DNA of 64,000 bases from assembly GCA_030035585.1 (NCBI GenBank), contig CM057464.1:32009465-32073464 (forward strand), written 5' to 3'. The position numbers and the translations under genes are program-made. Below the pieces are notes generated by a model, which worked only from the letters and a program-made list of their open reading frames with translations, did not search any database and was not told where the DNA came from. Shown piece after piece: positions 35,001 to 46,948 of this stretch (position 1 is the stretch's first letter; every line of letters begins with the position of its first letter). This DNA comes from Dugong dugon (Eukaryota; Chordata; Mammalia; Sirenia; Dugongidae).

Positions 35001-35960
35001 GTTGACTTTCCAGCAGAAGAAAAGGCAATAGAACTTCCTGATATGGAATTTAAATCTCTAATGTTCAGAGTTATCCAAAAGTTGAAGCAAAAAGCAGACA
35101 AAAATGAGGAAAACATAGACAAATTCATGGAAAAGGTAGACAAATTCATGGAAAATACACACAATAATGGAATAATTCAGGAAAATAATACAGGAACAAA
35201 ATGCCAAAATAAATTCACAACTAGAAATCATACAAAAACAACAATTAGAGATCCAAAAGATAAACGACAAGATTTCAGAAATGGACAGTGTCAAAGAAGA
35301 GCAGAGGCACAGTCTTGAAATAATGGAAGGCAGGATCAGCAAAATTGAAAACGTACACCTGGAATACAACTTTGATGAAAAAACAGAAAAAAGAATGAAG
35401 ACAAATGAAGAAACCCTGAGACTCATGTAGGAAACAATCAAAAGCAAAAATTTGCTAGTGATCACAGTTCCAGAACAGGGACAGAAAATGGAACATACAG
35501 AGGATCACTGAAGAACTGCTGACAGAAAACTTCCCCAATATCATGAAAGACGAAAAGCTGACCATTCAAGAAGTTCAACGAACCCCATATAGGATAGACA
35601 CCAAAAGAAAATCACAAAGGCATATCATAATCGACTCACTAAAACCAAAGACAAAGAAAGAATCCTGAGAGCAGCTAGAGAAAAACAGAGGGGAAACAAT
35701 ACGACTACATCTGATCAATCAGCAGAAACCATGCAGGCAAGAAAACAATGCAATGAAATATATATAAAACCCTGAAATAAGAAAATTGCCAACCAAGAGT
35801 AATTTATATGCTGCAAAACTCTCATTCAAATATGATGGTGAAATTAGGACGTTTCCAGATAAACAGAAATTAAGAGAATATGTAAAAACTAAATCAAACT
35901 TACAAGAATTATTAAAGACAGTCCTTCGGTTTGAGAACAAACATCAGATGACAGCCCTAA
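35000..35960 (+). pseudogene. L1-A ORF1 remnant
   Basis: ORF1p is the RNA-binding coiled-coil chaperone of L1. The best frame (35043-35318) has 'MEFKSLMFRVIQKLKQKADK', a coiled-coil start also found in L1-B. After that the match shifts frame repeatedly; RRM-like text such as 'ENFPNIMKDEKLTIQEVQ' is readable near 35530-35580. Non-functional. Confidence 0.85.
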
Positions 35961-36392
35961 TCTAGGATGCAAGATCACATCAGCCAGATATCAGCCTAGG
36001 AAATGAACTCTCAAAGAGTATTCAAAACCAAAAGATTTGCAACAGAGAACCAGAGAGGTTAATCTGTAAATGACAATGACATCAGAACAATAAAAGAGGG
36101 AATAAGCAGTGTGGGTATAAAACTTTCTAATGGAGAGGAAGGCAAGGCAATATCAAGTAATAATAGACTGGTTCAAACCTAGGAAGATATGGGTAAAATT
36201 CAAGATAATCACAAAGAAATTCAACAAATCTACTCATCAAAATAAAGAAGAAAAACACTAAAGTATCCGTAACAACAAAATCTACAAAACAAAACAAATG
36301 AATAAAAGTGCACAAATAAAAAAAAGTCAGCACAGGAGAGTAACTGGAACAAAGAAATCATCACAACCTCAAAAAAAAAAAAGCAGTGCAAA

Positions 36393-39152
36393 ATGACAGC
36401 AATAAATTCACACCTATCAATAATTACACTGAATATCAATGGCCTCAATGCACCCATAAAGAGATGGAGAGTGACAGAATGGATTAAAAAACAGGATCCA
36501 TCAATATGTTATCTACAAGAGAAACACCTTAGAAACAAAGACGTGAAGTTTTTAAAAATTAAAGGTTGGAAAAAAATATATCAAGCTAACAACTACCAAA
36601 AAAAAAAAAAAAGCAGGAGTGGCAATACTAATCTCACATAAAATAGACTTTAAAACAAAATCCACCATAAAAGACAAATAAGGGCACTATATCATGATTA
36701 AAGGGAGAATCCATCATGAAGACATAACCATAATAAATATCTACACACCCAATGACAGGGCTCCAAAGTATATAAAACAAACTTTAACAGCACTGAAAAG
36801 AGAAATTGACAGTTCCACTGTAATAGTAGAAGACGTCAACACACCACTCTCAGTAAAGAACACAACATCTAGAAAGAAACTCAACAAAGATACAGAAGAT
36901 GTAAAGGCCACAATGAACCAACTTGAACACATAAACTTATTTAGAACACTCCACTCAACAGCAACAAAATACACATTCTTTTCAAATTCAAATAAAATGT
37001 TTTCCAAAATAGACCACATCTTAGGCCACAGAGCAACCCTCAACAAAATCCAAAACATTGCGATAATACAAACTATCTTCTCTGATCACAACACCGTTAA
37101 AGTAGAAATTAACAACAGGAAGAACAAGGAAAAAAATCAATTACATGTAAAATAAATACCACCTGGCTTACAAACCACTAGGTAACAGAAGAAATCAGAG
37201 ATGGAATCAAAAAATACCTAGAATCAAACGAGAGTGAAAACATCATACCAAAACCTTTGGGACACAGCAAAGGCAGTCCTCAGAGGACAATTTATAGCAA
37301 TAGATGCACACATCAAAAAAGAAGAAAGGGACAAAATCAAAACATTAACTATAGAACTCAAACAAATAGAAAGAGAACAGCGAAAAAAGCCCACAGCCAC
37401 CGGAAGAAAAGAAATAGTAAAGACCAGAGCAGAAATAAATGAAATAGAGAACAGAAAAACAATAGAAGGAATCAACAAAACCAAAAGTTGATTCTTTGAA
37501 AAGATCAACAAAACTGACAAACCACTGGACAAATTGACAAAAGAAAAACAGGAGAGGATGCAAATAACCTAAAAGAGTAATGAAATGGGGGACATTACAA
37601 CAGATCCAACTGAAATAAAAGGGATCTTAACAGAGTATTATGAAAAATTATACTCTGACAAATTTGAAAACTTAGAGAAAATGGATAAATTTCTAGAAAT
37701 ACACCACCTACCCAAACTAACAAAAAGTGATGTTGAAAATTTGAACAGACCCATAACAAGAGAAGAAACTGAAAAGGTAAAAAAAAAAAAAAAACTTCAA
37801 ATAAAAAAAAAAGCCCTGGCCCACATGGCTCCACTGGAGAATGCTACCAAACATTCAGAGAAGAGCTGACACCAGTACTACTCAAACTATTTCAGAACAT
37901 AAAAAAGAAGGGATATTTCCAAATTCATTCTACGAAGCCAGCATAACCCTGATATCAAAACCAGGCAAAGACACCACAAAAAAAGAAAATTACAGACCAA
38001 TATCTCTCATGAATATAGATGCAAAAATTCTCTACCAAATTCAACCAACAGAATTCAGCATCATATCAAAAAACCAATACACAACGACCAGCTAGGATTC
38101 ATACTAGGCATGCAAGGACGGTTCAACATTAGAAAATCGATCAATGTAATCCAGTACATAAATAAGATAAAAGAATCACATGGTCATCTCAACTGATGCA
38201 GAAAAGGCATTCAACAAAGTCCAACACCAATTCCTGAAAAAAAATTTCAATAAAATAGGTATAGAAGGGAAATTCCTCAACATAATAAAGGGTATCTAGA
38301 GAAAACCAATAGCCAAATCATTCTTAATGGAGAAAGGGTGAAAACATTCCTCTTGAGAATGGCAACAAGACAAGGATGCCCTTTATCACCACTCCTACTT
38401 AACACTGTGCTGGAAGTCCTAGCTAGAGCAATAAGGCAAGAAAAAGAAATAAAGGGCTTTCAAATTGATAATGAAGTTAAACCATCCCTATTTGCAGATG
38501 ATATGATACTATATATAGAAAACCCTAAAGACTCCATGAGAAAACTACTGGAACTAATAGAAAGATTCAACAGAGTAGCAGGATGTAAGATAAATATACA
38601 AAAATCCATTGGATTCTTATACACCAATAAAGAGAACGATGAAAAGGAAATCAGGAAAACAAAGCTATTTATAATAACCCCTAAAAAAAATACAATACTT
38701 AAGAATATATCTAACCTAGAGACAAAGGGCAGCTTCTGTCCAGAAGTGAGATGGGAAGGCAGAGAGGGATAGGAGCTGGTTGAATGGTTATGGGGAATCA
38801 GGGGTGGAAAGGAGGACTGTGCTGTAGCAGAATGCAGTGAGCAGTTAGGGTCACATAACAATGTATGTACAAAAAATTTTGTATGGGAAACTAACTTAAA
38901 AAGTAAACTTCATTTAAAGTACAATAATAAAAAAAAAGAATATATCGAACCAGAGATGCAAAAGACCTATACAAAGAACAATTCAAAACACTGCTGCAAG
39001 AAAATAGAAGATATTTACATGAATGGAAAAACATACCACGCTCATGGATTGGTAGATTCAACATTGTGAAAATGACAATTCTACCCAAAGTAATTTACAA
39101 ATACAATGCAATCCTGATCCAAATACCAACAACATTCTTTAAAGAGATAGAA
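36393..39152 (+). pseudogene. L1-A ORF2 remnant (endonuclease and RT)
   Basis: It starts MTAINSHLSIITLNINGLNA, the APE-type endonuclease N-terminus, and continues in broken frames: 36694-37155 with NIYTPNDRAPKYIKQT and SDHN, 37234-37491, 37585-37869, and 38338-38772 with the RT core [13 protein letters not shown] and [12 protein letters not shown]. The conserved endonuclease GDFN position reads EDVN. Multiple frameshifts and the 3' loss make it inactive. Confidence 0.92.
38712..38935 (+). mobile_element. Short L1 3'-end insertion nested in L1-A
   Basis: A 224-bp insertion with an 11-bp target duplication aagaatatatc (38701-38711 and 38936-38946) and an A-rich end (acaataataaaaaaa). It is homologous to the insertion at 8791-9018. 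Confidence 0.93.
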
Positions 39153-40735
39153 GGAGACTTCTGGCAGAAGCACCACGCTGTCCTTCCACAGCAAAGATCC
39201 AAAAAACTAAGCCAAACAGAGAAAACAGCAATTCTGAAATCCTAAAAATCAAATGAAGAGATAAAGAACTCAGCCAGCACCATATGGAATAAGAAACTGA
39301 CAAAGAACAGAGACCAAGGAGACATACATGCAGAGGTCCCTTATCAGCTAACACACCTCGGATCCACCATCTTTGACTCCTATCAGAGACCAGCAAAAAG
39401 GGGGTATGAGAAAGCAGCTTCACGGAGCTTCCGGCAACAGACAGAATAACAGGTAAACAATGATATACGCTTTCCCACCCCCCACCCTTCTTCACCCCTA
39501 CTCAGCCTCCTCTGCTTCCTGTGGCCACAGTCTTTTGGCTGGGAAGCACCGGCTGCTTGGATTCCACCCACCCACACTGGCCAACTCCCTAAGTGCCATT
39601 TGTTGGCTGCTCGTGTTGCTTTTTTTCCACTTCTTTTGATTTCTTCCTTACCTCTCACCACCTCTCCCTCCATCCGCTCAAATACCTAGCTCTGTGCGCC
39701 ATCTTTGCTTCTTCCTGAGGGGCTGTGGAGCTCCACTTCAGTGTAGATGTGCTTCCTTGTCCATACTGCCATGCTGGTGGGATCCTGGGGTTTTTTTGTT
39801 TGTTTGTTTTCTTTTTCTTTTCTCGAGTAGGGAGCCCATTCTGGCTGGGCAGTGCTGCACAGCTTGGAACCCAGCCCCTCAGCTTGTGCAGACAAGCAGA
39901 GGGATCCCTGAAGGCATTTCTTTTTTTGTGGGTTTCTTTATTCTGTTTTTTTTTGGGGGGGGGGGGGTTCTTGTTCTTTTTTTTTTTAATTTGTTTTGTT
40001 TTCTTTTCCCTTTTTGTCTTTCTTCATTGCTCAGTTTCCCGTCTCTTTATACCTTCCTTCTCTTCCTGTTCCCTGAATACCTGGCACTGTGTGACACCTC
40101 TATGCCTTCTAGCCAGACTGTACTTCAACACCTGGGAACAACTTCCCCAGACCTTGTAGCTACACCGGTGAGATTTCTGGGAGCTTCGCTTTTCTGTTTT
40201 CTTTCTAATGTTTATTTATTGATTCTTTTCTTTTCTACTTCTTCCCTTTTTGCTTTTGTCCATTACATAGTCTCTCATCTCTCCACTCCAATGGCAAGCT
40301 CCCCTAGCATTCTTTTTTGTTTGTATTTTTTTGGCACCTGTTCCTCTCTCCTCTCTCCCATACCCATCTTAGCTCCACACATCACAATCTCCACCCTCCG
40401 TCCTGCCTACCTGCACCATACACTTAACATGACACCACCAGGCAGCACAGGCACAGCCTACTGTAACCCACCCTGCATGAATTACCGACCCGCCCTGGTG
40501 GCTGTAGTAAGTGCCACAAACGACACATTCCAGCAATTCCTCTTCAGCTAGACCTGCCCTGCTGTACCATATCTGAGGGACTGGCCCTGCCAATTGGAGA
40601 AGGAGGTGAAAAGGATCGTGCCAACAGACAAGCAAACAAAGAACACACAACCCTCCACACAGACATAGCCAAATAAAAAAAAAGACAAAACAAAAAAATC
40701 TATAATCAATAAATGAGAAAAATACTACTAAATGC
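39153..40735 (+). promoter_or_regulatory. L1-C 5'UTR
   Basis: It begins ggagacttctggcagaagc. It contains an antisense open frame (39139-39495, 118 codons), a 285-codon sense open frame (39694-40551) rich in F, L and S from T-rich DNA, and a G-run at 39955-39967. Its start matches L1-B's except for a deletion of about 16 bases after ttctggca. Confidence 0.7.
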
Positions 40736-40810
40736 CAAAATTCAAGCCAAAAGAATTCAGCATCATATCAAAACATAATACACCACGACCAAGTAGGACT
40801 CATACCAGGT

Positions 40811-41434
40811 ATGCAAGGATGGTTCAACATCAGAAAATCAATCAACGTAATCCACCACATAAATAAAAGGAAAGAAATGAATCACCTGATCATCTCAATT
40901 GATGCAGAAAAGGCATTTGACAAAGTCCAACACGCATTCCTGATAAAAACTCTCAATCAAATAGGTATAGAAGAGAGATTTCTCAACATAATAAAGGGCA
41001 TCTATGCAAAACCAACGGCCAACATCATTCTTAATGGAGAAAGGCTGAAAACATTACCCTTGAGAACAGGAACAAGACAAGGATGCCCTTTATCACCACT
41101 CCTATTTAACATTGTGCTGGATGTTCTAGCTAGAGGAAAAAGGCAAGAAAAAGAAATAAAGGGCATCCAAATTGGTAATGAAGAAGTTAAACTGTCCTTG
41201 TTTTCGGATGATATGATACTATACATAGAAAACCCTAAAGACTCCATGAGAAATCTACTGGAACTAATAGAAAGATTCAACAGAGTAGCAGGATACAAGA
41301 TAAACATTGAAACATCAGTTGGATTCCTATGCAACAATAAGGAGAATGATGAAAAGGAAATCAGGAAAACAATACCATTTATAATGGCCCCTAAAAAAAA
41401 AAAAAAAAAAAAACTTAGGTATAAATGTAACTAG
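40811..41434 (+). pseudogene. L1-C ORF2 reverse-transcriptase fragment
   Basis: A 207-codon open frame over the RT palm: '[20 protein letters not shown]', [19 protein letters not shown] and the catalytic box, here FSDD instead of the usual FADD. It ends in a lysine run, from an expanded A-tract at 41393-41414, that shifts the frame into LRYKCN and a stop. It is almost identical to the L1-B segment 44137-44763. Confidence 0.92.
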
Positions 41435-42923
41435 GGATGTAAAAGACCTATACAAAGAAAACTACAAAACACTACTTCAAGAAACCAAAAGGGATCTAAA
41501 TAAATGGAAAAACATACCATGCTCATGGATAGGTAGACTCAAACTTGTGAAAACGGTAATTCTACCTAAAGCAATTTTCAGATACAATGCAATCCTGTTC
41601 CAAATAACAACAACATTCTTCAAATAGATGCAAAAACTAATCATTAACTTTATATGGAAAGGGAAGAATCCCCCAATAAGTAAAAGACTATTGAAGAAGA
41701 AAGTAGGAGGACATGCACAATCTGACCTCAGAAGCTACTATACAGCTACAGTAGTCAAAACAGTCTGATACTAGTATAATGACAGACACATTGACCAGTG
41801 GATAAGAATTGAGAACCCAGATGTAAATCCATACACCTAAGGTCACCTGATCTTCAACAAGGGCCCAAAGTCCATCAAATGGTGAAAAGACAGTCTTTTT
41901 AACAAATGGTACTGGCAAAACTGGATGTCCATCTGAATAAAATGAAGCAGGACCCATACCTCACACCATTTATAAAAACTAATTCAAAATGGATCAAAGA
42001 CCTAGATATAAAGCCAAAAACTATAAAGTTCATAGAAGAAAGAATAGCACCAACGCTAGAGGCCCTAATACATGGCATTAACAGGATACAAACCATAACC
42101 ATAAACACACAAACCCCAGAAGATAAGCTAGATAACTGGGATCTTCTAAAAATCAAACAGCTATGCTCTTCAAAAGACGTCACGAAAAGAGTAAAAAGAG
42201 AACCTACAGACTGGGAAAAAATTTTTGGACAGTACAAGTCAAAGTTCTAATCTCCATAATCCATAAGAAAATCCAACACCTCTACAACAAAAAGACAAAT
42301 AATCCAATTAAAAAATGGAAAAGGAAATGAACAGACACTTCACCAAAGAAGACATTCAAGCAGCCAACAGACATATGAGGAAATACTCGCGTTCACTAGC
42401 CATTAGAGAAATGCAAATTAAAACCACAATGAGATACCATCTCACCCCTGCATTAATGGTACGAATCAAAAACACTGGAAATAACAAATGTTGGAGAGGC
42501 TGTGGACAGATCGGAACTCTTATGCATTGCTGGTAGGAATGCAAAATGATACAAACATTTGGGAAAATGATATGGCGCTTCCTTAGAAAGCTAGAAATAG
42601 AAATACCATATGATCCAGCAATCCCACTCATAGGAATATATCCTAGAGAAATAAGAGCCATCACACTAATAGACATATGCACACCCATGTTCATGGCTGC
42701 ATTGTTCATAATAGCAAAAAGATGGAAACAACCCAGATGCCCATCAACAGATGAATGGAAAAACAAACAATGATACATACACATAATGGAGTACTGTGCA
42801 ACGAAAAAGAACAACAATGAATCTGTGAACCATCTCATAACATGGATGAAACTGGAGGACATTATGCTGAGTGAAATAAGTCAATCACAAAAGGACAAAT
42901 ACTGTATGAGACATCTATTGTAA
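41435..42923 (+). pseudogene. L1-C ORF2 C-terminal part
   Basis: Broken frames continue: 41906-42250 (LDVHLNKMKQDPYLTPFIKT...), 42315-42536, and 42546-42773 ([38 protein letters not shown]). They end with TAA at 42921-42923. The order matches the normal L1 C-terminus. Confidence 0.88.
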
Positions 42924-44055
42924 AAACTCATGAAAAAGTTTACACACAAAAAGTAATAATCTATGTTGGTTACGAGGGATTGGGGGTGGGGGGGAATACT
43001 AAAAAGACAATAGATAAGTGTATCTTTGGTGAAGGGTGAAACAGTGCACAATACTGGGGAAGCCAGCACAACTTGTACAAGGAAATGTCATGGAAGCTCC
43101 ATAGACACATCCAAACTCCCTGACGACTGAATTGCTGGACGGAGGGCGGTGGGGGGACCATGGTCTCGGGGAACATCTAGCTCAATTAGCATAACACAGT
43201 TTATAAAAACTATGTTCTACATTCTACCTTGGTGAGTAGCATCCGGGGTCTTAAAAGCATGTGAGCAGCCATCTCACATAGTCCACTGGTCTCACCCATT
43301 CAGGAGCAAGGGAGAATGAAGAGAACAGGATACAAAGGAAAGATTAGTCCAAAGGACTAACGGACCACAGCTACCAAGGCCTCCACCAGACTGAGTCCAG
43401 TACAGCTAGATGGTGCCCGGCTACCGCCACTGACTGCTCTGACTGGGATCACAACAGAAGGTTCTGGACAGAACTGGAGAAGGTTGTAGAACAAAATTCT
43501 TACACACAAAAAAAATACCAGATTTTCTGGCCTGAAAGAGACTGCAGAAACCCTGAGAGTACGGCCCCCAGACACCCTTTTAGCTCAGTGGTGAAGTCAC
43601 TTCCGAGGTTCACTGTTCAGCCAGGGATTGGACAGCCCCATAAAACAAAACGGGACTAATGAGGCTCAGCAGTCCAGAGACAAGGACTAGATGGCAAAAG
43701 GGGACAGGAAATCTAGTGATAGGGAATCCAGAGTTGAGTAAGGACAGTGTTAACATGTAGTGGAGTTGTTAACCATGGTCAGAGGGCAACATGTGTGCTG
43801 TTTAATGAGAAACTATTTTGTTCTGTAAACTTTCATCTGAAGTGAGAATAGCAGCACAACTGGAAGAATGTAATCGATGTTACTGAATTGTGGATGTAGA
43901 AATTTTTGAAATGGTGTATCTTTGGCTATGTATATTTTCACCAAAAAAAAAAAAAAAAAAGGTCAAGAGGGTTGAGGGTTGACAGTTTGTGGGGTTGTTA
44001 ACCAATGTCATAAAACAATATGTGTACTATTTAATGACAAACTATTTGTTCTGGT
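42924..44055 (+). other. L1-C 3'UTR with duplicated tail segment
   Basis: It contains G-rich tracts (42978-42998 and 43138-43158), typical of mammalian L1 3'UTRs. A segment at about 43770-43850 is followed by an A-run (43942-43960), and a second homologous segment lies at about 43980-44055. The same double arrangement occurs in the L1 at 24.8-25.2 kb, so it belongs to the subfamily. Confidence 0.8.
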
Positions 44056-46470
44056 ATGTTTTTCCATTTATTTAGATCCCTTTTGGTTTCTTGAAGTAGT
44101 GTTTTGTAGTTTTCTTTGTATAGGTCTTTTACATCCCTAGTTACATTTATACCTAAGTTTTTTTTTTTGTTTGTTTTTTTTAGGGGCCATTATAAATGGT
44201 ATTGTTTTCCTGATTTCCTTTTCATCATTCTCCTTATTGGTGCATAGGAATCCAACTGATGTTTCAATGTTTATCTTGTATCCTGCTACTCTGTTGAATC
44301 TTTCTATTAGTTCCAGTAGATTTCTCATGGAGTCTTTAGGGTTTTCTATGTATAGTATCATATCATCCGAAAACAAGGACAGTTTAACTTCTTCATTACC
44401 AATTTGGATGCCCTTTATTTCTTTTTCTTGCCTTTTTCCTCTAGCTAGAACATCCAGCACAATGTTAAATAGGAGTGGTGATAAAGGGCATCCTTGTCTT
44501 GTTCCTGTTCTCAAGGGTAATGTTTTCAGCCTTTCTCCATTAAGAATGATGTTGGCCGTTGGTTTTGCATAGATATCCTTTATTATGTTGAGAAATCTCT
44601 CTTCTATACTTATTTGATTGAGAGTTTTTATCAGGAATGCGTGTTGGACTTTGTCAAATGCCTTTTCTGCATCAATTGAGATGATCAGGTGATTCATTTC
44701 TTTCCTTTTATTTATGTGGTGGATTACGTTGATTGATTTTCTGATGTTGAACCATCCTTGCATACCTGGTATGAATTCTACTTGGACGTGGTGTATTTTT
44801 TTTTTTTTTTTTTGATATGATGCTGAATTTTATTGGCTAGAATTTTGTTCAGAATTTTTGCATGTATAGTCGTGAGAGACACTGGTCTGTAATTTTCTTT
44901 TTTTGTGACATCTTTGCCTAGTTTTGGTATCAGCGTTATGCTAGCTTCATAGAATGAATTTGGAAGTGTTGCTTCCTCTTCTATGCTCTGAAATAGCTTG
45001 AGTAGTACTGGAACAAACTCTTCTGTAAAATTTTGTAGAATTCTGCAGTGAAGCCATCTGGGACAGGGCTTTTTGGGTAGGGAGTTTTTTTTATTACCTT
45101 TTCAATCTCTTCTCTTGTTATGGGTCTGTTCAGATTTTCAACATCACTTTGTTGTAGTTTGGGTAGGCCATGTGTTCCTAGAAATTTATCCATTTCTTCT
45201 AGGTTTTCAAATTTGCTGGAGTATAATTTTTCATAATATTCTGTTATACTCCTTTTCCTTTCAGTTGGGTCTGTAGTAATTTCCAGCATTTCATTTCTTA
45301 TTTGGGTTATTTGTGTCCTCTCCTGTTTTTCTTGGTCAGTCTGGCCAGTGGTTTGTCAATTTTGTTGATTCTTTCAAAGAACCAACTTTTGGTTTTGTTG
45401 ATTCTTTCTTTGTTTTTCTGTTCTCTATTTCAGTTATTTCTGCTCTGATATTTACTATTTCCTTTCTTCCGGTGGTTGTAGGCTTTTTTTGTTGTTCTCT
45501 TTCTATTTGTTTGAGTTCTGTAGTTAATGTTTTGATTTTGTCCCTTTCTTTTTTTTTGATATGTGCATCTATTGCTTTAACTTGTCCTATGAGGACTGCC
45601 TTTGCTGTGTCCCAAAGGTTTTGGTACAATGTGTTTTCATTCTCATTTGATTCTAGGAATTTTTCAATTCCATCTCTGATTTCTTCTATTACCAGTGATG
45701 TGTAAGCTGTATTATTCAGTTTCCATGTAAATGATTTTTTTTCCTTGCTCTTTCTATTATTAATTTCTACCTTGATGGCATTGTGGTCAGAGAAGATACT
45801 TCAAATTATCTTAACGTTTTGGATCTTGTTGAGGATTGCTCTGTGGCCTAAGATGTGGTCTATTCTGGAGAACATTCCATGTGCATTGGAAAAGAATGTG
45901 TACTTTGCAGCCGTTGGATGGAGTGTTCTATATATGTCTATGAGGTCAAGTTGCCTGATTGTGCCCTTTAGGTCTTCTGTATCTTTGCTGAGTTTCTTCT
46001 TAGTTGTTCTGTCCTTTACTCAGAGTGGTGTGTTGAAGTCTCCTACTATTATTATGGAACTGTCAATTTCTCTTTTCAGTGTTGTTAGAGTTTGTTTTAT
46101 GTATTTTGGAGCCCTGTCATTGGGTGTATAGATGTTTATTATGGTTATGTCTTCATTATGGATCGTGCCCTTAATCATTATATAGTGTCCTTCTTTGTAT
46201 TTTATGGTAGATTTCATTTTAAAGTCTATTTTATCTGAGATTAGAATTGCCACTCCCGCTCTTTTTTGGTAGTTGTTAGCTTGATATATTTTTTTCCAAC
46301 CATTGACTTAATAAATTCACATCTTTGTTCCTAACGTGTGTCTGTTGTAGACAGCATATTGATCGATCCTGTTTTCTTATCCAATCTGTCACTCTCCATC
46401 TCTTTATGGGTGCATCGAGTCCATTTACATTCAGTGTAATTATTGATAGATGTGAGTTTGTTGCTGTCAT
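44056..46470 (-). pseudogene. L1-B ORF2 remnant
   Basis: It starts MTATNSHLSIITLNVNGLDA at 46470. Frames: 46020-46253 with NIYTPNDRAPKYIKQT and the endonuclease GDFNTPL, 45336-45629, 44981-45289 (YEKLYSSKFENLEEMDKFLG), and 44137-44763 with the RT palm and the FSDD box. Frameshifts separate the pieces, and the part after the RT palm is missing. Confidence 0.92.
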
Positions 46471-46948
46471 TTTGTAGTGCTTTTTTTGTGGTGCTGACGT
46501 TTTCTTTGTTCTTACTGTCTTGTGCTGAGTTACTTTTGTTTGTGGATTTTTTTTTTCATTTCTTTTGTTTTTGTAGGTGTTGTTTTGCTGAGACTTTATG
46601 TTTTTCCTCTTTTTTTTATGAGTATGTTTGTTAACTTTCTTTGTGGTTACCATGAATTTTACCCGTATCTTTCTAAGTTTGAAACAGTCTACCATCACTT
46701 GGTATTGCCTTGCTTTCCTCTCCATTAGAAGGTTCTATACCTATGCCGTTTATTCCCTCTTTTATTGTTTTGATGTTGTTGTCATTTACTGATTAACTGC
46801 TCTGACGCCCTGTTGTATTTCTTATGGTTTTGGCTAGTCCTCGAGAGTTCATTTCCTAGATTGGTATCTAGCTTGTATGATCCTGCTTCCTAGATTCTGC
46901 CTTAAATAATTCTTGTAAGTTTAGTTTGACTTTTACATATTCCCTGAA

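Larger units (their letters stand above)
33447..39152 (+). mobile_element. L1-A, sense, 3' end lost
   Basis: A LINE-1 with 5'UTR (33447 to about 35000), a degraded ORF1, and an ORF2 entering the RT domain and breaking off at about 39152, where the 5'UTR of L1-C begins. A short L1 3'-end copy is nested at 38712-38935. The missing 3' third does not reappear on the other side of the block. Confidence 0.9.
39153..44055 (+). mobile_element. L1-C, sense, internally deleted, tail missing
   Basis: A LINE-1 whose 5'UTR (39153 to about 40735) is joined directly to the ORF2 RT region, omitting ORF1 and the endonuclease half. ORF2 then runs in broken frames to its stop at 42921-42923. The 3'UTR (42924-44055) is interrupted just before the final tail, where L1-B begins in the opposite orientation. 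Confidence 0.9.

Noticed and set aside
36741-37532. Minus-strand frames of about 100 codons
   Set aside because: Shadows of L1-A ORF2, caused by A-rich sense DNA that gives few stops on the opposite strand.
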